From Taibaiella soli (lineage in GTDB: Bacteria > Bacteroidota > Bacteroidia > Chitinophagales > Chitinophagaceae), in the NCBI RefSeq assembly GCF_003236175.1, contig NZ_QKTW01000015.1:185480-249479 (forward strand): DNA of 64,000 nt, given 5' to 3'. Of the stretch, positions 16,943-25,033 are shown piece by piece. Under the pieces are notes generated by a model, which was not told where the DNA came from, ran no database searches, and was given only the letters and a program-made list of their open reading frames with translations. Both the position numbers and the translations under genes were made by a program. The stretch's first letter is position 1. Every line of letters starts with the position of its first letter.

Positions 16943-17044
16943 AGGCTGTTTCTGGAAGTCAATGTCATTCATATTTGATTAATGAATGTTCTTTCGGAAC
17001 ACACAAACTCATTATGAAGGCAACCTGTACTTCAGAAACAGCCT
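16943..17044. repeat. Nested inverted-repeat element between adk and obgE
   Basis: Outer arms AGGCTGTTTCTGGAAGT (16943-16959) and ACTTCAGAAACAGCCT (17029-17044) pair with a single bulged base. Inside are two further hairpins: CATTCAT / ATGAATG (16966-16988) and TGTTC-TTTCG-GAACA (16987-17001, overlapping the previous arm by two bases). It fills most of the adk-obgE gap. It could be a transcript-processing or attenuation structure, or a small palindromic mobile element; no identity is recognised. Confidence 0.6.
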
Positions 17045-17063
17045 GAAAAAACTTACCGCCGGA

Positions 17064-17645
17064 TTATGCCGGAAGCAGGTATTTTTCGATTTCTTTACCC
17101 AACAGTTTGAAGGTATCGTCGATGGTACCGTCGCCTTTGATGCGTTCTACCTTGCCAAACTGGTCGTAATAATTTTCTACCGGAGCAGTTTTAGCGTGGT
17201 ATTCTTTAATGCGTTTTGTAATTACCTCTTCGTTATCGTCAGAACGGCCAGAAGTAGCAGCACGACCGAGCATACGGCGTGTCAGTTCTTCTTCCGGAAC
17301 CTGCAATGAAAGTAACAGATGAATTTGTGTATTCTTGAATTCCAGCAGTTTATCTAGTGCTTCAGCCTGAGCTTTGGTACGAGGGAAACCATCGAAGATA
17401 AAACCACGTGCATTCGGTGTTTCGTCGATTTTAGAGCTGATCATTCCTATTACCACTTCGTCCGGCACCAGCAAACCCTGGTCCATGTATTTTCTTGCTT
17501 CTACACCAAGAGGTGTTTGGCGGCTCACTTCATCACGGAGCAAATCTCCTGTAGAGATGTGCTGCAACTGGAAAGTAGATACAATGTTAGATGACTGTGT
17601 ACCTTTTCCGCTTCCCGGAGGGCCAAACAAGATGAGATTAAACAT
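17064..17645 (-). CDS. adk: Adenylate kinase
   Basis: 193 residues from ATG 17645, which places the P-loop at the usual distance (LILFGPPGSGKGTQ, residues ~4-17). Other conserved parts: STGDLLRDE (NMP-binding), FDGFPRTKAQAEAL, and an arginine-rich LID region (RRMLGRAATSGRSDD). The LID is the short form without zinc cysteines. It catalyses AMP + ATP to 2 ADP. It is the first gene of an adk-obgE unit with a good promoter 20-50 bp upstream. Confidence 0.96.
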   Translation of the reverse strand: MFNLILFGPPGSGKGTQSSNIVSTFQLQHISTGDLLRDEVSRQTPLGVEARKYMDQGLLVPDEVVIGMISSKIDETPNARGFIFDGFPRTKAQAEALDKLLEFKNTQIHLLLSLQVPEEELTRRMLGRAATSGRSDDNEEVITKRIKEYHAKTAPVENYYDQFGKVERIKGDGTIDDTFKLLGKEIEKYLLPA

Positions 17646-17668
17646 ATAGTTTTTAGTAGTTGACGGCA

Positions 17669-17697
17669 CAAAAATAAGTAACGTAGTGGATTAGCAA
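17669..17697 (-). promoter_or_regulatory. Promoter of adk: TTG-N18-TATTTTTG
   Basis: On the minus strand a TTG at 17697-17695 is followed after 18 bases by TATTTTTG (17676-17669), which fits the Bacteroidota -33/-7 arrangement. The leader to the adk ATG would be roughly 18 bases. Confidence 0.6.
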
Positions 17698-17872
17698 GGA
17701 AAAATATGACGATTGGGCAATAGGTTAACCTGGTCAATGAGCAATTTGGTTAAAAGGTTAAATCAGTTGCTACCTTATTTACCCATTAAATTATTTAACC
17801 ATTTCAACCTGTGATGTACGAAAATTACACTATAACGACCTTCTGCAGTGTATTCCGAATTAATTTAGAACT

Positions 17873-18466
17873 ATGGTCCGTACCCTATATGTCTTTTTGT
17901 TGCTTTTCCTTTTGCCCGGTAAATCTGCCTACAGCCAGTCAAAAGCTTCTTTTCTTGTATATGAAAAAGACACGATTAACCGGGTAAATGAAAATGGGTT
18001 GAAAACGGGACCATGGGTTTATTTTTATCGGGATTCAACAATACAAGTCCAAACAACCATCAGCTACGACTGTTATAAAATGAATAACGGAAGTTCGCAA
18101 TGCGTAAGAACTGAAAAATACGATACCATTTATCGCCACTGTGTCAATGAAGTAAGGGCAAGGGGGAACTATGTTCAAAATCTAAGGGAAGGAATCTGGA
18201 GAATTGGAGAAAACGATGTCTTTGATCGTCATGCAGAAATAGTCTTTTCGCATGATACGATATCCAGGATGTTTCCAATTCAAATATTTAATAATAGCCA
18301 CAGCATTTTTTATTCGATTGCATTTGTCGGCACTCACTGGGAGTACTGTCATGTAAAAGACAATGTATGGAAGGAAGACCTCTATTGGACCTGTATTGAC
18401 GAATTCTTAGATGACTACCTTGACTATAAGCGAATAAATTATCCGTCAAAGTTTACTGCGAATTAA
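17873..18466 (+). CDS. Secreted protein with MORN/YwqK-like motifs
   Basis: 197 residues with a signal peptide (MVRTLYVFLLLFLLPGKSAYSQ, cleavage near SQS). The stretch NRVNENGLKTGPWVYFYRD resembles the repeat of YwqK/MORN-variant proteins (..NGLKtGkWkyFy..), and GNYVQNLREGIWRIGEND looks like a second weaker copy. The rest, including the cysteine-bearing segments SYDCYK, YRHCVNE, HWEYCHV and YWTCID, is not recognised. Stand-alone gene convergent with the M28 peptidase. The AT-rich leader has TAATTTAG close to the ATG but no clear promoter. Function unknown. Confidence 0.65.
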   Translation: MVRTLYVFLLLFLLPGKSAYSQSKASFLVYEKDTINRVNENGLKTGPWVYFYRDSTIQVQTTISYDCYKMNNGSSQCVRTEKYDTIYRHCVNEVRARGNYVQNLREGIWRIGENDVFDRHAEIVFSHDTISRMFPIQIFNNSHSIFYSIAFVGTHWEYCHVKDNVWKEDLYWTCIDEFLDDYLDYKRINYPSKFTAN

Positions 18467-18567
18467 ACAACATAGCGCGAAATCAGATCCCCACTTCCTC
18501 CTACCTCGTCATCTGGATGACCCGCATAATGTGCCGCCCAACGGGAGCTATAACCACAAAGTATTGC

Positions 18568-18608
18568 AATTTATCTCACAGCGGCTTTGCGCCGCCGTGA
18601 GATAAATT
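18568..18608. terminator. Long GC-capped hairpin between convergent genes
   Basis: AATTTATCTCAC / GTGAGATAAATT arms, one A-C mismatch, then GCGGC / GCCGC around a TTTGC loop: 17 paired positions. It lies between the MORN-like gene (+) and the M28 peptidase gene (-). The T-runs are short, so efficiency is uncertain. Confidence 0.6.
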
Positions 18609-18655
18609 CAACTCACGGCGCTTTGCGATGAACAAAGCAACTCGCGGGAAACCAA

Positions 18656-18669
18656 ATCAGACATCAGCG
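18656..18669. repeat. Two heptamer units ATCAGAC-ATCAGCG at the M28 peptidase stop
   Basis: Directly follows the minus-strand TAA stop (18671-18673), reading TCGCTGATGTCTGATTT. Same family as at 401 and 63679, with the same placement against a stop codon. Confidence 0.6.
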
Positions 18670-18670
18670 A

Positions 18671-20305
18671 TTATTTAAACTGCACCGGAAACTTTTTCTC
18701 TTTTCCATCGCGGCGAATAACCACCTGTGTTTTATCACCCGCCTTAAACTTGCTGAGCGCTTCCATGTAGCTCTGCATGCTTTTTACCTGAGTATCGCCC
18801 AGCTTAATGATAACATCACCCGCTTTCAAACCGGCTTTATCCGCCGCTTTTCCCTCGGAAACACCATCTACACGTACGCCTTCTTCCTGATAAGAGTAAT
18901 CTGGCATAATACCGAGTGTCACTTTAAAATGCACTCTTCCTACAGAGCTCTGCTTCGTTGGCGTGAATACTGGCTTCGGCGCCGCATCCATATTTTTTAC
19001 CAGATCATAAATGCTGTGCATGACTTCCAGCTCACCTTCGTAATTTATCTTGTCAGCTTTATCTGTTGGTTTGTGATAATCGCTGTGCGTGCCGGTGAAA
19101 TAGAACAACACTGGAATATTAGCATAGTAAAATGAAGTATGATCGGATGGACCAACACCGGAACTATCAATGTTTACTTTAAATGCCCTTTGCGCTGGCG
19201 CAATTTCATTTGCCCAAACCGGAGAAGTACCCACACCACCAATTGTAAGCGCATGTGTACTGTCATTCAAACGACCTACCATGTCCATATTGATCATGTA
19301 AGCAGTGTGTGTGCTATCAATTCCTTCCTCTTTGATAAATGCCTTTGAGCCGAGCAAACCGAGCTCTTCTGCAGAGAAACTCACGAACAAATAATTATAT
19401 CCTTTCAGTTTACCTTTCTTTACCCATTGCGCCAATTGTAGTAGAGCAGCGGTTCCCGAAGCATTATCATCCGCTCCGTTGTGGATTTTTTTTTCTTTAC
19501 CTGCGTATAAACTACTGCCATCTTCACCATAGCCCAAATGATCGTAATGCGCACCAAGCACTACTGTATAGCGGGCTTTATTATCGATATACGCTGCTAT
19601 ATTGCTACCTGTACGGTCCGTTTTTGCCAACGCTACATTCATACTGATATCCAGCCCGCTGGTATTAGCGGCGATCAGTTCGTTGTAAATGTCATGTCCT
19701 AAAAATGCGACCGGAATATCCAGCGCTTCGTATTCGGAATGCGGATTGAATTCTGGTGCGAATTTCGATCCGTAGCTATCGTAAAAAACTACACCAGCGG
19801 CTGATTGCTTTTGTGCTTCTTTACATTTCTCGTAAGCAATTTTCTCCCAATCGAAATGCGCATCGTTTGCTTCGTCCTGCGACTGATAAATTGGAATAAG
19901 CCAGACGCCGCCCTGCTCCATTACTTCAGGGAGCACATCACCGTTTGCTTGCTTATTAGCACTAAACGGCAACGGAAAGCCGTCTTTGGTTGTAATGTCT
20001 TTTCCCTGCAGCCGAATTTGTGTAGCAGCCGCAATGTTTTTACCATAAATGAAATGAAAATCGTACCGGTATTTTCCGCGAAAAGATTTAATGCCAGCCC
20101 TTTCATAAGACTGAATGATATAATCTCCGGCTCTGCGCTCACCTTCTGTTCCGGTACGGCGGCCTTCCAGCGCATCTGATGCGAGATAGCCGATATCGGT
20201 TTTGAGTTGCGTAATCGCTTTTTTATCTGCCTTGCTCTGCGCAAATATTGGTTGTGAAAGGAACAGCAATGCAAAGGCCAGATAATTCCGGGTAGAAAAA
20301 TTCAT
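18671..20305 (-). CDS. Exported M28 family zinc aminopeptidase with C-terminal PDZ domain
   Basis: 544 residues with signal peptide (MNFSTRNYLAFALLFLSQPIFAQ). An N-terminal region with a PA-like insert is followed by the M28 catalytic domain. Probable zinc ligands are visible: GAHYDHLG (His), NGADDNASGTAAL (Asp), FSAEELGLLGS (catalytic Glu and Glu ligand), INMDMVGRL (Asp) and GTHSDYHKPTDKAD (His). The last ~90 residues form a PDZ domain (GVRVDGVSEGKAADKAGLKA). Likely a periplasmic or secreted aminopeptidase. Single gene: a TACCTTTG box lies 20 bp upstream and heptamer repeats follow the stop. Confidence 0.93.
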   Translation of the reverse strand: MNFSTRNYLAFALLFLSQPIFAQSKADKKAITQLKTDIGYLASDALEGRRTGTEGERRAGDYIIQSYERAGIKSFRGKYRYDFHFIYGKNIAAATQIRLQGKDITTKDGFPLPFSANKQANGDVLPEVMEQGGVWLIPIYQSQDEANDAHFDWEKIAYEKCKEAQKQSAAGVVFYDSYGSKFAPEFNPHSEYEALDIPVAFLGHDIYNELIAANTSGLDISMNVALAKTDRTGSNIAAYIDNKARYTVVLGAHYDHLGYGEDGSSLYAGKEKKIHNGADDNASGTAALLQLAQWVKKGKLKGYNYLFVSFSAEELGLLGSKAFIKEEGIDSTHTAYMINMDMVGRLNDSTHALTIGGVGTSPVWANEIAPAQRAFKVNIDSSGVGPSDHTSFYYANIPVLFYFTGTHSDYHKPTDKADKINYEGELEVMHSIYDLVKNMDAAPKPVFTPTKQSSVGRVHFKVTLGIMPDYSYQEEGVRVDGVSEGKAADKAGLKAGDVIIKLGDTQVKSMQSYMEALSKFKAGDKTQVVIRRDGKEKKFPVQFK

Positions 20306-20324
20306 GAATGGTTATTGACTGCCA

Positions 20325-20332
20325 CAAAGGTA
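20325..20332 (-). promoter_or_regulatory. -7 box TACCTTTG for the M28 peptidase gene
   Basis: Perfect TAnnTTTG on the minus strand, followed by TGGC, about 20 bp before the ATG at 20305. Confidence 0.55.
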
Positions 20333-20394
20333 TATAAAGATTCACGCGAGCTTCCCTCCTATGGCAATTTTTCCCGATTTTATAATGGATGTTT

Positions 20395-21141
20395 TTAAAC
20401 TTCTTCCTGATTTTCTTCAGGTCCTTCGTCGTTATCTTCTTCGTCTGACATTGGACGCAGTTCTCCATCTTCCGAAACAAAAAGTGGCGCGCTGCCTTCT
20501 ATTTCCTGTTCGGGTTCCGACTCTGGTTCGTGGTGTGGTGTAAGCGTTGGCATGACTTCTTCGGGTTGCGCCTCCACAGCATCTGTTGGAATAACGATTT
20601 CTATTTTCGTCACATCTTTTAGTTGCGGTAACTCCGCCGGTGAATTGATCCCGAGGTAGTCCATAAAGTTTTTCGAAGTGGTATAAATTAACGGCTTGCC
20701 TACCATCTCTTCACTTCTGCCGGCAATCACGATCAGTTCTTTCTCTAATAATTTCTGAATGGAGTAATCGGCACTCACACCGCGGATAAACTCAATCTCT
20801 GATTTGGTAATTGGTTGTTTGTAGGCGATAATTGCCAATGTCTCCATTGCCGCAGAAGACAGCTTTTTTATGTGCTTGTCTCCGTTAAGTTGCAGAACAG
20901 TTTTGTGAAATGCTTTTTTGGTTAAAAACTGATAGCCGCCACCGATTTCTTTCAACTGAAATGGAAAATAATCTGCTTCATATTTTTCACGGACGACCTC
21001 GATACAGCTGGCGACCAGCTCGCTTTCAACCGGCGTTTCAAAAGCCTGTCCCAGCATTTCGGTCAGCTCTGCAGATGTGATGGGGCGTTCACTGGCAAAG
21101 ATCAACGCTTCCACATGTGGCATCAGTTGTTCGATATCCAT
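20395..21141 (-). CDS. scpB: Segregation and condensation protein B
   Basis: 248 residues. ScpB dimers bind ScpA in the SMC-ScpAB condensin that organises and segregates the chromosome. Family motifs: VEALIFASERPITSAEL at the N-terminus, and the winged-helix segment METLAIIAYKQPITKSEIE followed by IRGVSADYSIQKLLEK and GRSEEMVGKPLIYTTSKNFMDYLGI. The last ~70 residues are acidic and probably disordered (PESEPEQEIEG..EEDNDEGPEENQEEV), a long tail relative to the core. A TATCTTCG sequence at 21164-21171 (minus) is a possible -7 box. Single gene. Confidence 0.95.
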   Translation of the reverse strand: MDIEQLMPHVEALIFASERPITSAELTEMLGQAFETPVESELVASCIEVVREKYEADYFPFQLKEIGGGYQFLTKKAFHKTVLQLNGDKHIKKLSSAAMETLAIIAYKQPITKSEIEFIRGVSADYSIQKLLEKELIVIAGRSEEMVGKPLIYTTSKNFMDYLGINSPAELPQLKDVTKIEIVIPTDAVEAQPEEVMPTLTPHHEPESEPEQEIEGSAPLFVSEDGELRPMSDEEDNDEGPEENQEEV

Positions 21142-21183
21142 ATGATCCTCTGTTTTCTGATACCGAAGATAATAACTAAAATT

Positions 21184-21225
21184 ATCAAGTAGGAAGTATC
21201 AAGTACTAAGCTGTCATCATTTAAG
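21184..21225. repeat. Heptamer run ATCAAGT-AGGAAGT-ATCAAGT-ACTAAGC-TGTCATC-ATTTAAG
   Basis: Six consecutive seven-base steps, the first four clearly alike, in the scpB-DUF4389 divergent spacer. AAGTACTAAGCTG lines up with the 13495 and 15724 arrays. Confidence 0.6.
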
Positions 21226-21357
21226 ATTTAGAGGTTTAGGAGAATTCTGGATAACATCTTCACTGGCGCCATCGTTCACAACCCACCATTTTTGAGTTTT
21301 GGCTTTAGTTATCGCATCAGCGATAATTATTATATTTATTATCAAATTTTAAAATCT

Positions 21358-21990
21358 ATGAAACTTACCATCGTTCACCAATCTCAGTATTCGCGGGGAG
21401 AATTGCTGCTGCGAACATTCTTTGGATTCTTCTACATTGTCATTCCGCACGCATTCTGTCTTTACTTTTTGGGCATATGGGCTGCGATTCTGCATATCAT
21501 TACTTTTTTCTCCATCTTGTTTACGCAACGATATCCCAAAGCCAATTTCGATTACTTCCTGAAGTTCTTCCGCTGGCAACTCAGAGTCAACGCAAGAATG
21601 CTCAACCTTTCGGATGGCTATCCCGCATTTGGCCTGGATGCTACCGATGATAAAACGTCGCTGGAAGTTCCCTATCAAGAACATGTTCCATGGACAAAGG
21701 CTTTGCTCATTTTCTTTCTGGGCGTTTTTATACTGATTCCCCACATCCTTTGCCTGGTGCTTCTTTCCATCGGCGCCTGGTTTATGATTCTGTTCGGCTG
21801 GATTGCCGTTTTATTTACAGGCAATTATCCCGAAGGCATGCACCAATATATGGTTCGTTTTCTGCGCTGGAGTATGCGTGTGAATCTTTATCTCTATTTC
21901 ATGTATCCGTACTATCCGCCGTTCAATGGCGATCCTGATACAGATGCAGGCAGCATCATGGATAAAATGGACTTTGCACCAGCTTCATAG
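21358..21990 (+). CDS. DUF4389 family membrane protein with an internal duplication
   Basis: 210 residues from ATG 21358 (an upstream TTG-started extension is less likely). Two halves repeat the same pattern: two hydrophobic helices containing IPHAFCLYFLGIWA or IPHILCLVLLSIGA, then FTQRYPKANFDYFLKFFRW or FTGNYPEGMHQYMVRFLRW, then RVN. This FT..YP...F..F.RW..RVN arrangement is the DUF4389 signature; the function is unknown. It is predicted to have four membrane helices. Stand-alone gene that shares a terminator with the nuo operon. Confidence 0.8.
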   Translation: MKLTIVHQSQYSRGELLLRTFFGFFYIVIPHAFCLYFLGIWAAILHIITFFSILFTQRYPKANFDYFLKFFRWQLRVNARMLNLSDGYPAFGLDATDDKTSLEVPYQEHVPWTKALLIFFLGVFILIPHILCLVLLSIGAWFMILFGWIAVLFTGNYPEGMHQYMVRFLRWSMRVNLYLYFMYPYYPPFNGDPDTDAGSIMDKMDFAPAS

Positions 21991-22029
21991 CCACTGGCGA
22001 GAGTTACACTAACTCTCGTGCCTTTAAAT

Positions 22030-22074
22030 AAAAATCGAAGGGTTCCAACATGATGTTGGAACCCTTCGATTTTT
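22030..22074. terminator. Strong bidirectional terminator at the end of the nuo operon
   Basis: 21 paired bases (from AAAAATCGAAGGG to CCCTTCGATTTTT) around a TGA loop, with A- and T-runs on the two sides. It closes both the DUF4389 gene and nuoN. Confidence 0.9.
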
Positions 22075-22089
22075 ATATTTCGTTTAAAA

Positions 22090-23472
22090 CTAAATGCTCG
22101 CCAAAAACAACTGAGGTGCAATACCGATCAGTACAACCAGTACACAAGTCAATGCCAGCATAAACTTGTCACCAGACGAAAGCGGCTCGTGCAATTCCGG
22201 ATTGCCTTGTTTGAAATACATTGCAATGATCACACGGAAATAATAGTAAGCACTGATCGCTGCCATCAGGAGCGCAAAGATGACAAGCCAGAAAAGCTGA
22301 CCTTGCATGATCGCGGCTTGAAGCACAAAGTACTTCGCCATGAAACCACCTGTAAGCGGGATACCAGCGAGCGAAAGTAAGAAAATCGTGGTTACGAAAG
22401 CCAGCACCGGTTCTTTTTTCGCAAGACCGTTGAAACCGTCGTAGGTATAATCTTTCAGTTTCATCAACACGGCAAACATACCGATAGTAGCCACGCTATA
22501 CGCAACTGCATAGATGATGATACCCTGAGAAGCCACTGCATTATTAGAAAGGATCGCAAACAACATAAAACCGGCCTGCGCAATGGAAGAATAGGCCAGC
22601 ATACGCTTTACACTTTGCTGGAATACCGCAGTGAGGTTACCAATAAACAATGTCAACGCAGTGATAATAGACAACACAATTGTCCAGTGGTTACTGATTC
22701 CACCAAATGTATTCTGGAACAAACGGATGAATGCATAGAATGCAGCAGATTTCACGATTGTGGCCATGAATGCCGTGAAAGGCGTTGGTGCACCATCGTA
22801 AACGTCCGGGGTCCAGGTGTGCATTGGTGCAGCGGAAACTTTAAAACCAAAAGCGATGATCAGGAAGATGATACCGGCAAGGCTCATTCCGTTTACAGAG
22901 CTCTGGTGAATGAAATCCATACGCGTCAGCTCGAAAGTACCCGTAGAGCCATACAACAAGGTAACGCCCATCATCAGGATACCCGTAGTAAATGCACCCA
23001 TCAGGAAGTACTTCAATGCAGCTTCACTACTTTTCAGATTTTTCTTATCACTGCCCGCCAGGATATATTGCGGAATAGAAAGAATTTCAATACCAATAAA
23101 TAAGATCAGAAGGTTGTTGTAGGACGAAAGCAGGTAAACGCCGGTGAGAATGAAGAATATGAGCGCAAAATACTCTGCCGTATGCGTACCGACTCTGGCA
23201 ATATCTTTACCGGAAAGCAGCACATACAAGAAGGTACAACCCGTCATCAGCATATTAAACCACAAACCTTCGCGGCTGATGAGGATCATATTGTTGAACA
23301 GGAAAGTGAAGTTGCTGCCTTTTTTGGTAGCCATCACATCCCAGATATTTACACCGAGTAAAACCGCCAACAATAGCGCAGCAATCGTAATGATCGCTTT
23401 TTTGTCTTTCATCAGGATGCTGGAGAACATCATAATGACACCGAGTATTGTTGCAGCAATAATTGCCTTCAT
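22090..23472 (-). CDS. nuoN: NADH-quinone oxidoreductase subunit N
   Basis: 460 residues, about 13-14 transmembrane helices. One of three antiporter-like proton-pumping subunits in the membrane arm of complex I. Typical signatures: GKDIARVGTHTAEYFALIFF, FIGIEILSIPQYILAGS (the conserved glutamate region), GFKVSAAPMHTWTPDVYDGAPTPFTAF and RMLAYSSIAQAGFM. Last gene of the nuo operon, 66 bp after nuoM and followed by the strong terminator. Length is within the family range. Confidence 0.96.
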   Translation of the reverse strand: MKAIIAATILGVIMMFSSILMKDKKAIITIAALLLAVLLGVNIWDVMATKKGSNFTFLFNNMILISREGLWFNMLMTGCTFLYVLLSGKDIARVGTHTAEYFALIFFILTGVYLLSSYNNLLILFIGIEILSIPQYILAGSDKKNLKSSEAALKYFLMGAFTTGILMMGVTLLYGSTGTFELTRMDFIHQSSVNGMSLAGIIFLIIAFGFKVSAAPMHTWTPDVYDGAPTPFTAFMATIVKSAAFYAFIRLFQNTFGGISNHWTIVLSIITALTLFIGNLTAVFQQSVKRMLAYSSIAQAGFMLFAILSNNAVASQGIIIYAVAYSVATIGMFAVLMKLKDYTYDGFNGLAKKEPVLAFVTTIFLLSLAGIPLTGGFMAKYFVLQAAIMQGQLFWLVIFALLMAAISAYYYFRVIIAMYFKQGNPELHEPLSSGDKFMLALTCVLVVLIGIAPQLFLASI

Positions 23473-23538
23473 ATCTTATCGAAAAAATTAAATTCTGTTT
23501 TTATTAATCTTGATCTTTGCGTTTCCGCCTTGCAAAAC

Positions 23539-24984
23539 TTATCTAGCCACCAGGCTCATCATGCCGGAAGTCAAATCCAGCAATGGTTTCGGATATACAC
23601 CGAGCACCAGGATGATTACGATAATTACCGCCAGACCAATTGTTTCATTCATCTTCAGATCACCTTTCACCGAAGGTTCCACCACTTCGCCATAAGCAAC
23701 TTTCTGTATCATTGACAGTGTATAAACTGCACCGAAAATGATACCCAAACCTGCGATCACCATAAATGTGACGTGATATTCGCTTGCACTCTGGAACAAT
23801 CCGTTAAAGAGCATAAACTCACCGATAAAACCATTAGTCAGTGGTAAAGCAATATTAGCAAGAGAGATAATCACCAGCGCGATTGCCATTTTCGGAGCCG
23901 CGGTTGCCATACCACCAAGCTTAGTCATATCGCGTGTACCCCAGCGGTTTTCAATCATGCTTACGATCAGCCACATACCGGTGATATTGATACCGTGGTT
24001 AAACATCTGCACCATCAACCCGTGTGTACCCGTTTCCGTTTGCGCAAAGGCCGCAGCACACATCAACCCCATGTGGGCGATGGATGAATAAGCCACCAGA
24101 CGTTTGATATCTGTCTGAACAATTGCAATGCAGGAAGCATAAACGATACCGATAATGGAAAGCACAATTATTGTGTTTGACCAATAAGCAACGCCTTCCG
24201 GCAATACCGGCATCAACCAGCGAAGTACTGCATACAAACCCATTTTCACCATCAGGGCACTCAGAATGATCGTAACCGGAGTTGGCGATTGTTCGTAAGT
24301 ATCAGGCTGCCAGGTATGGAACGGGAAGATCGGCATTTTGATCGCGAAAGCGATAAAGATGAGCCAGAACATCATATGCTGTTGCAATGGCGGCAATGCT
24401 CTACCGGAAGCAACGATATTTTCCCATGAATAAGGATTGGAAACGCCTGAGTTCAAAGAAAGATAGATAATACCAGCCAGCATCATCAAGCTGCCGACAA
24501 ATGTATAAACGAAGAATTTAAACGTAACAGGAACGCGTTTTTCGCCACCCCAGCGAGAACAAAGAAAATAAACCGGAATCAGAGCAAGTTCCCAGAACAC
24601 ATAAAACAGAAGCGCATCATAAGCGAGGAATACACCAAGCAAACCAGTTTGCGACAAAAGCAGCAACCCATAAAATGCGTGCGGACTTTCTACGTCTTTG
24701 TTCCAGTTGCTGATAATAACCACCGGAAGAATGATGCCGGTCAGCAGACAGAGCATTGCGCTCATACCATCTGCATGCAGACTGATCTGCGTACCCAGCA
24801 ATGGGATCCATGGCCTGCTCCAGGAAATTGGATCAGGAGTTGCCACAGAACTGAGATAAACGGTAAGGCCCAGAGTAATCAGAGAACCGGCGAGCGCCAG
24901 CCCTTTCGCGCCATTGCCTTTCACCAGGAATGTAAGAATCCCTGCAATCAGCGGTACGAGTATCAATAATATTAAGAGAATCAT
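23539..24984 (-). CDS. nuoM: NADH-quinone oxidoreductase subunit M
   Basis: 481 residues, ~14 transmembrane helices, an antiporter-like proton-pumping subunit. Signatures: FYVFWELALIPVYFLCSRWG (conserved Glu), FAIKMPIFPFHTWQPDTYEQSPTP and KRLVAYSSIAHMGLM. It sits between nuoL (49-bp gap) and nuoN (66-bp gap), as expected for the 14-gene order. No unusual insertions seen. Confidence 0.96.
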   Translation of the reverse strand: MILLILLILVPLIAGILTFLVKGNGAKGLALAGSLITLGLTVYLSSVATPDPISWSRPWIPLLGTQISLHADGMSAMLCLLTGIILPVVIISNWNKDVESPHAFYGLLLLSQTGLLGVFLAYDALLFYVFWELALIPVYFLCSRWGGEKRVPVTFKFFVYTFVGSLMMLAGIIYLSLNSGVSNPYSWENIVASGRALPPLQQHMMFWLIFIAFAIKMPIFPFHTWQPDTYEQSPTPVTIILSALMVKMGLYAVLRWLMPVLPEGVAYWSNTIIVLSIIGIVYASCIAIVQTDIKRLVAYSSIAHMGLMCAAAFAQTETGTHGLMVQMFNHGINITGMWLIVSMIENRWGTRDMTKLGGMATAAPKMAIALVIISLANIALPLTNGFIGEFMLFNGLFQSASEYHVTFMVIAGLGIIFGAVYTLSMIQKVAYGEVVEPSVKGDLKMNETIGLAVIIVIILVLGVYPKPLLDLTSGMMSLVAR

Positions 24985-25033
24985 AATTGAGCTTATTGCA
25001 ATGTTTGCAGTCGCTGTTATGCGTTTTATTAAT

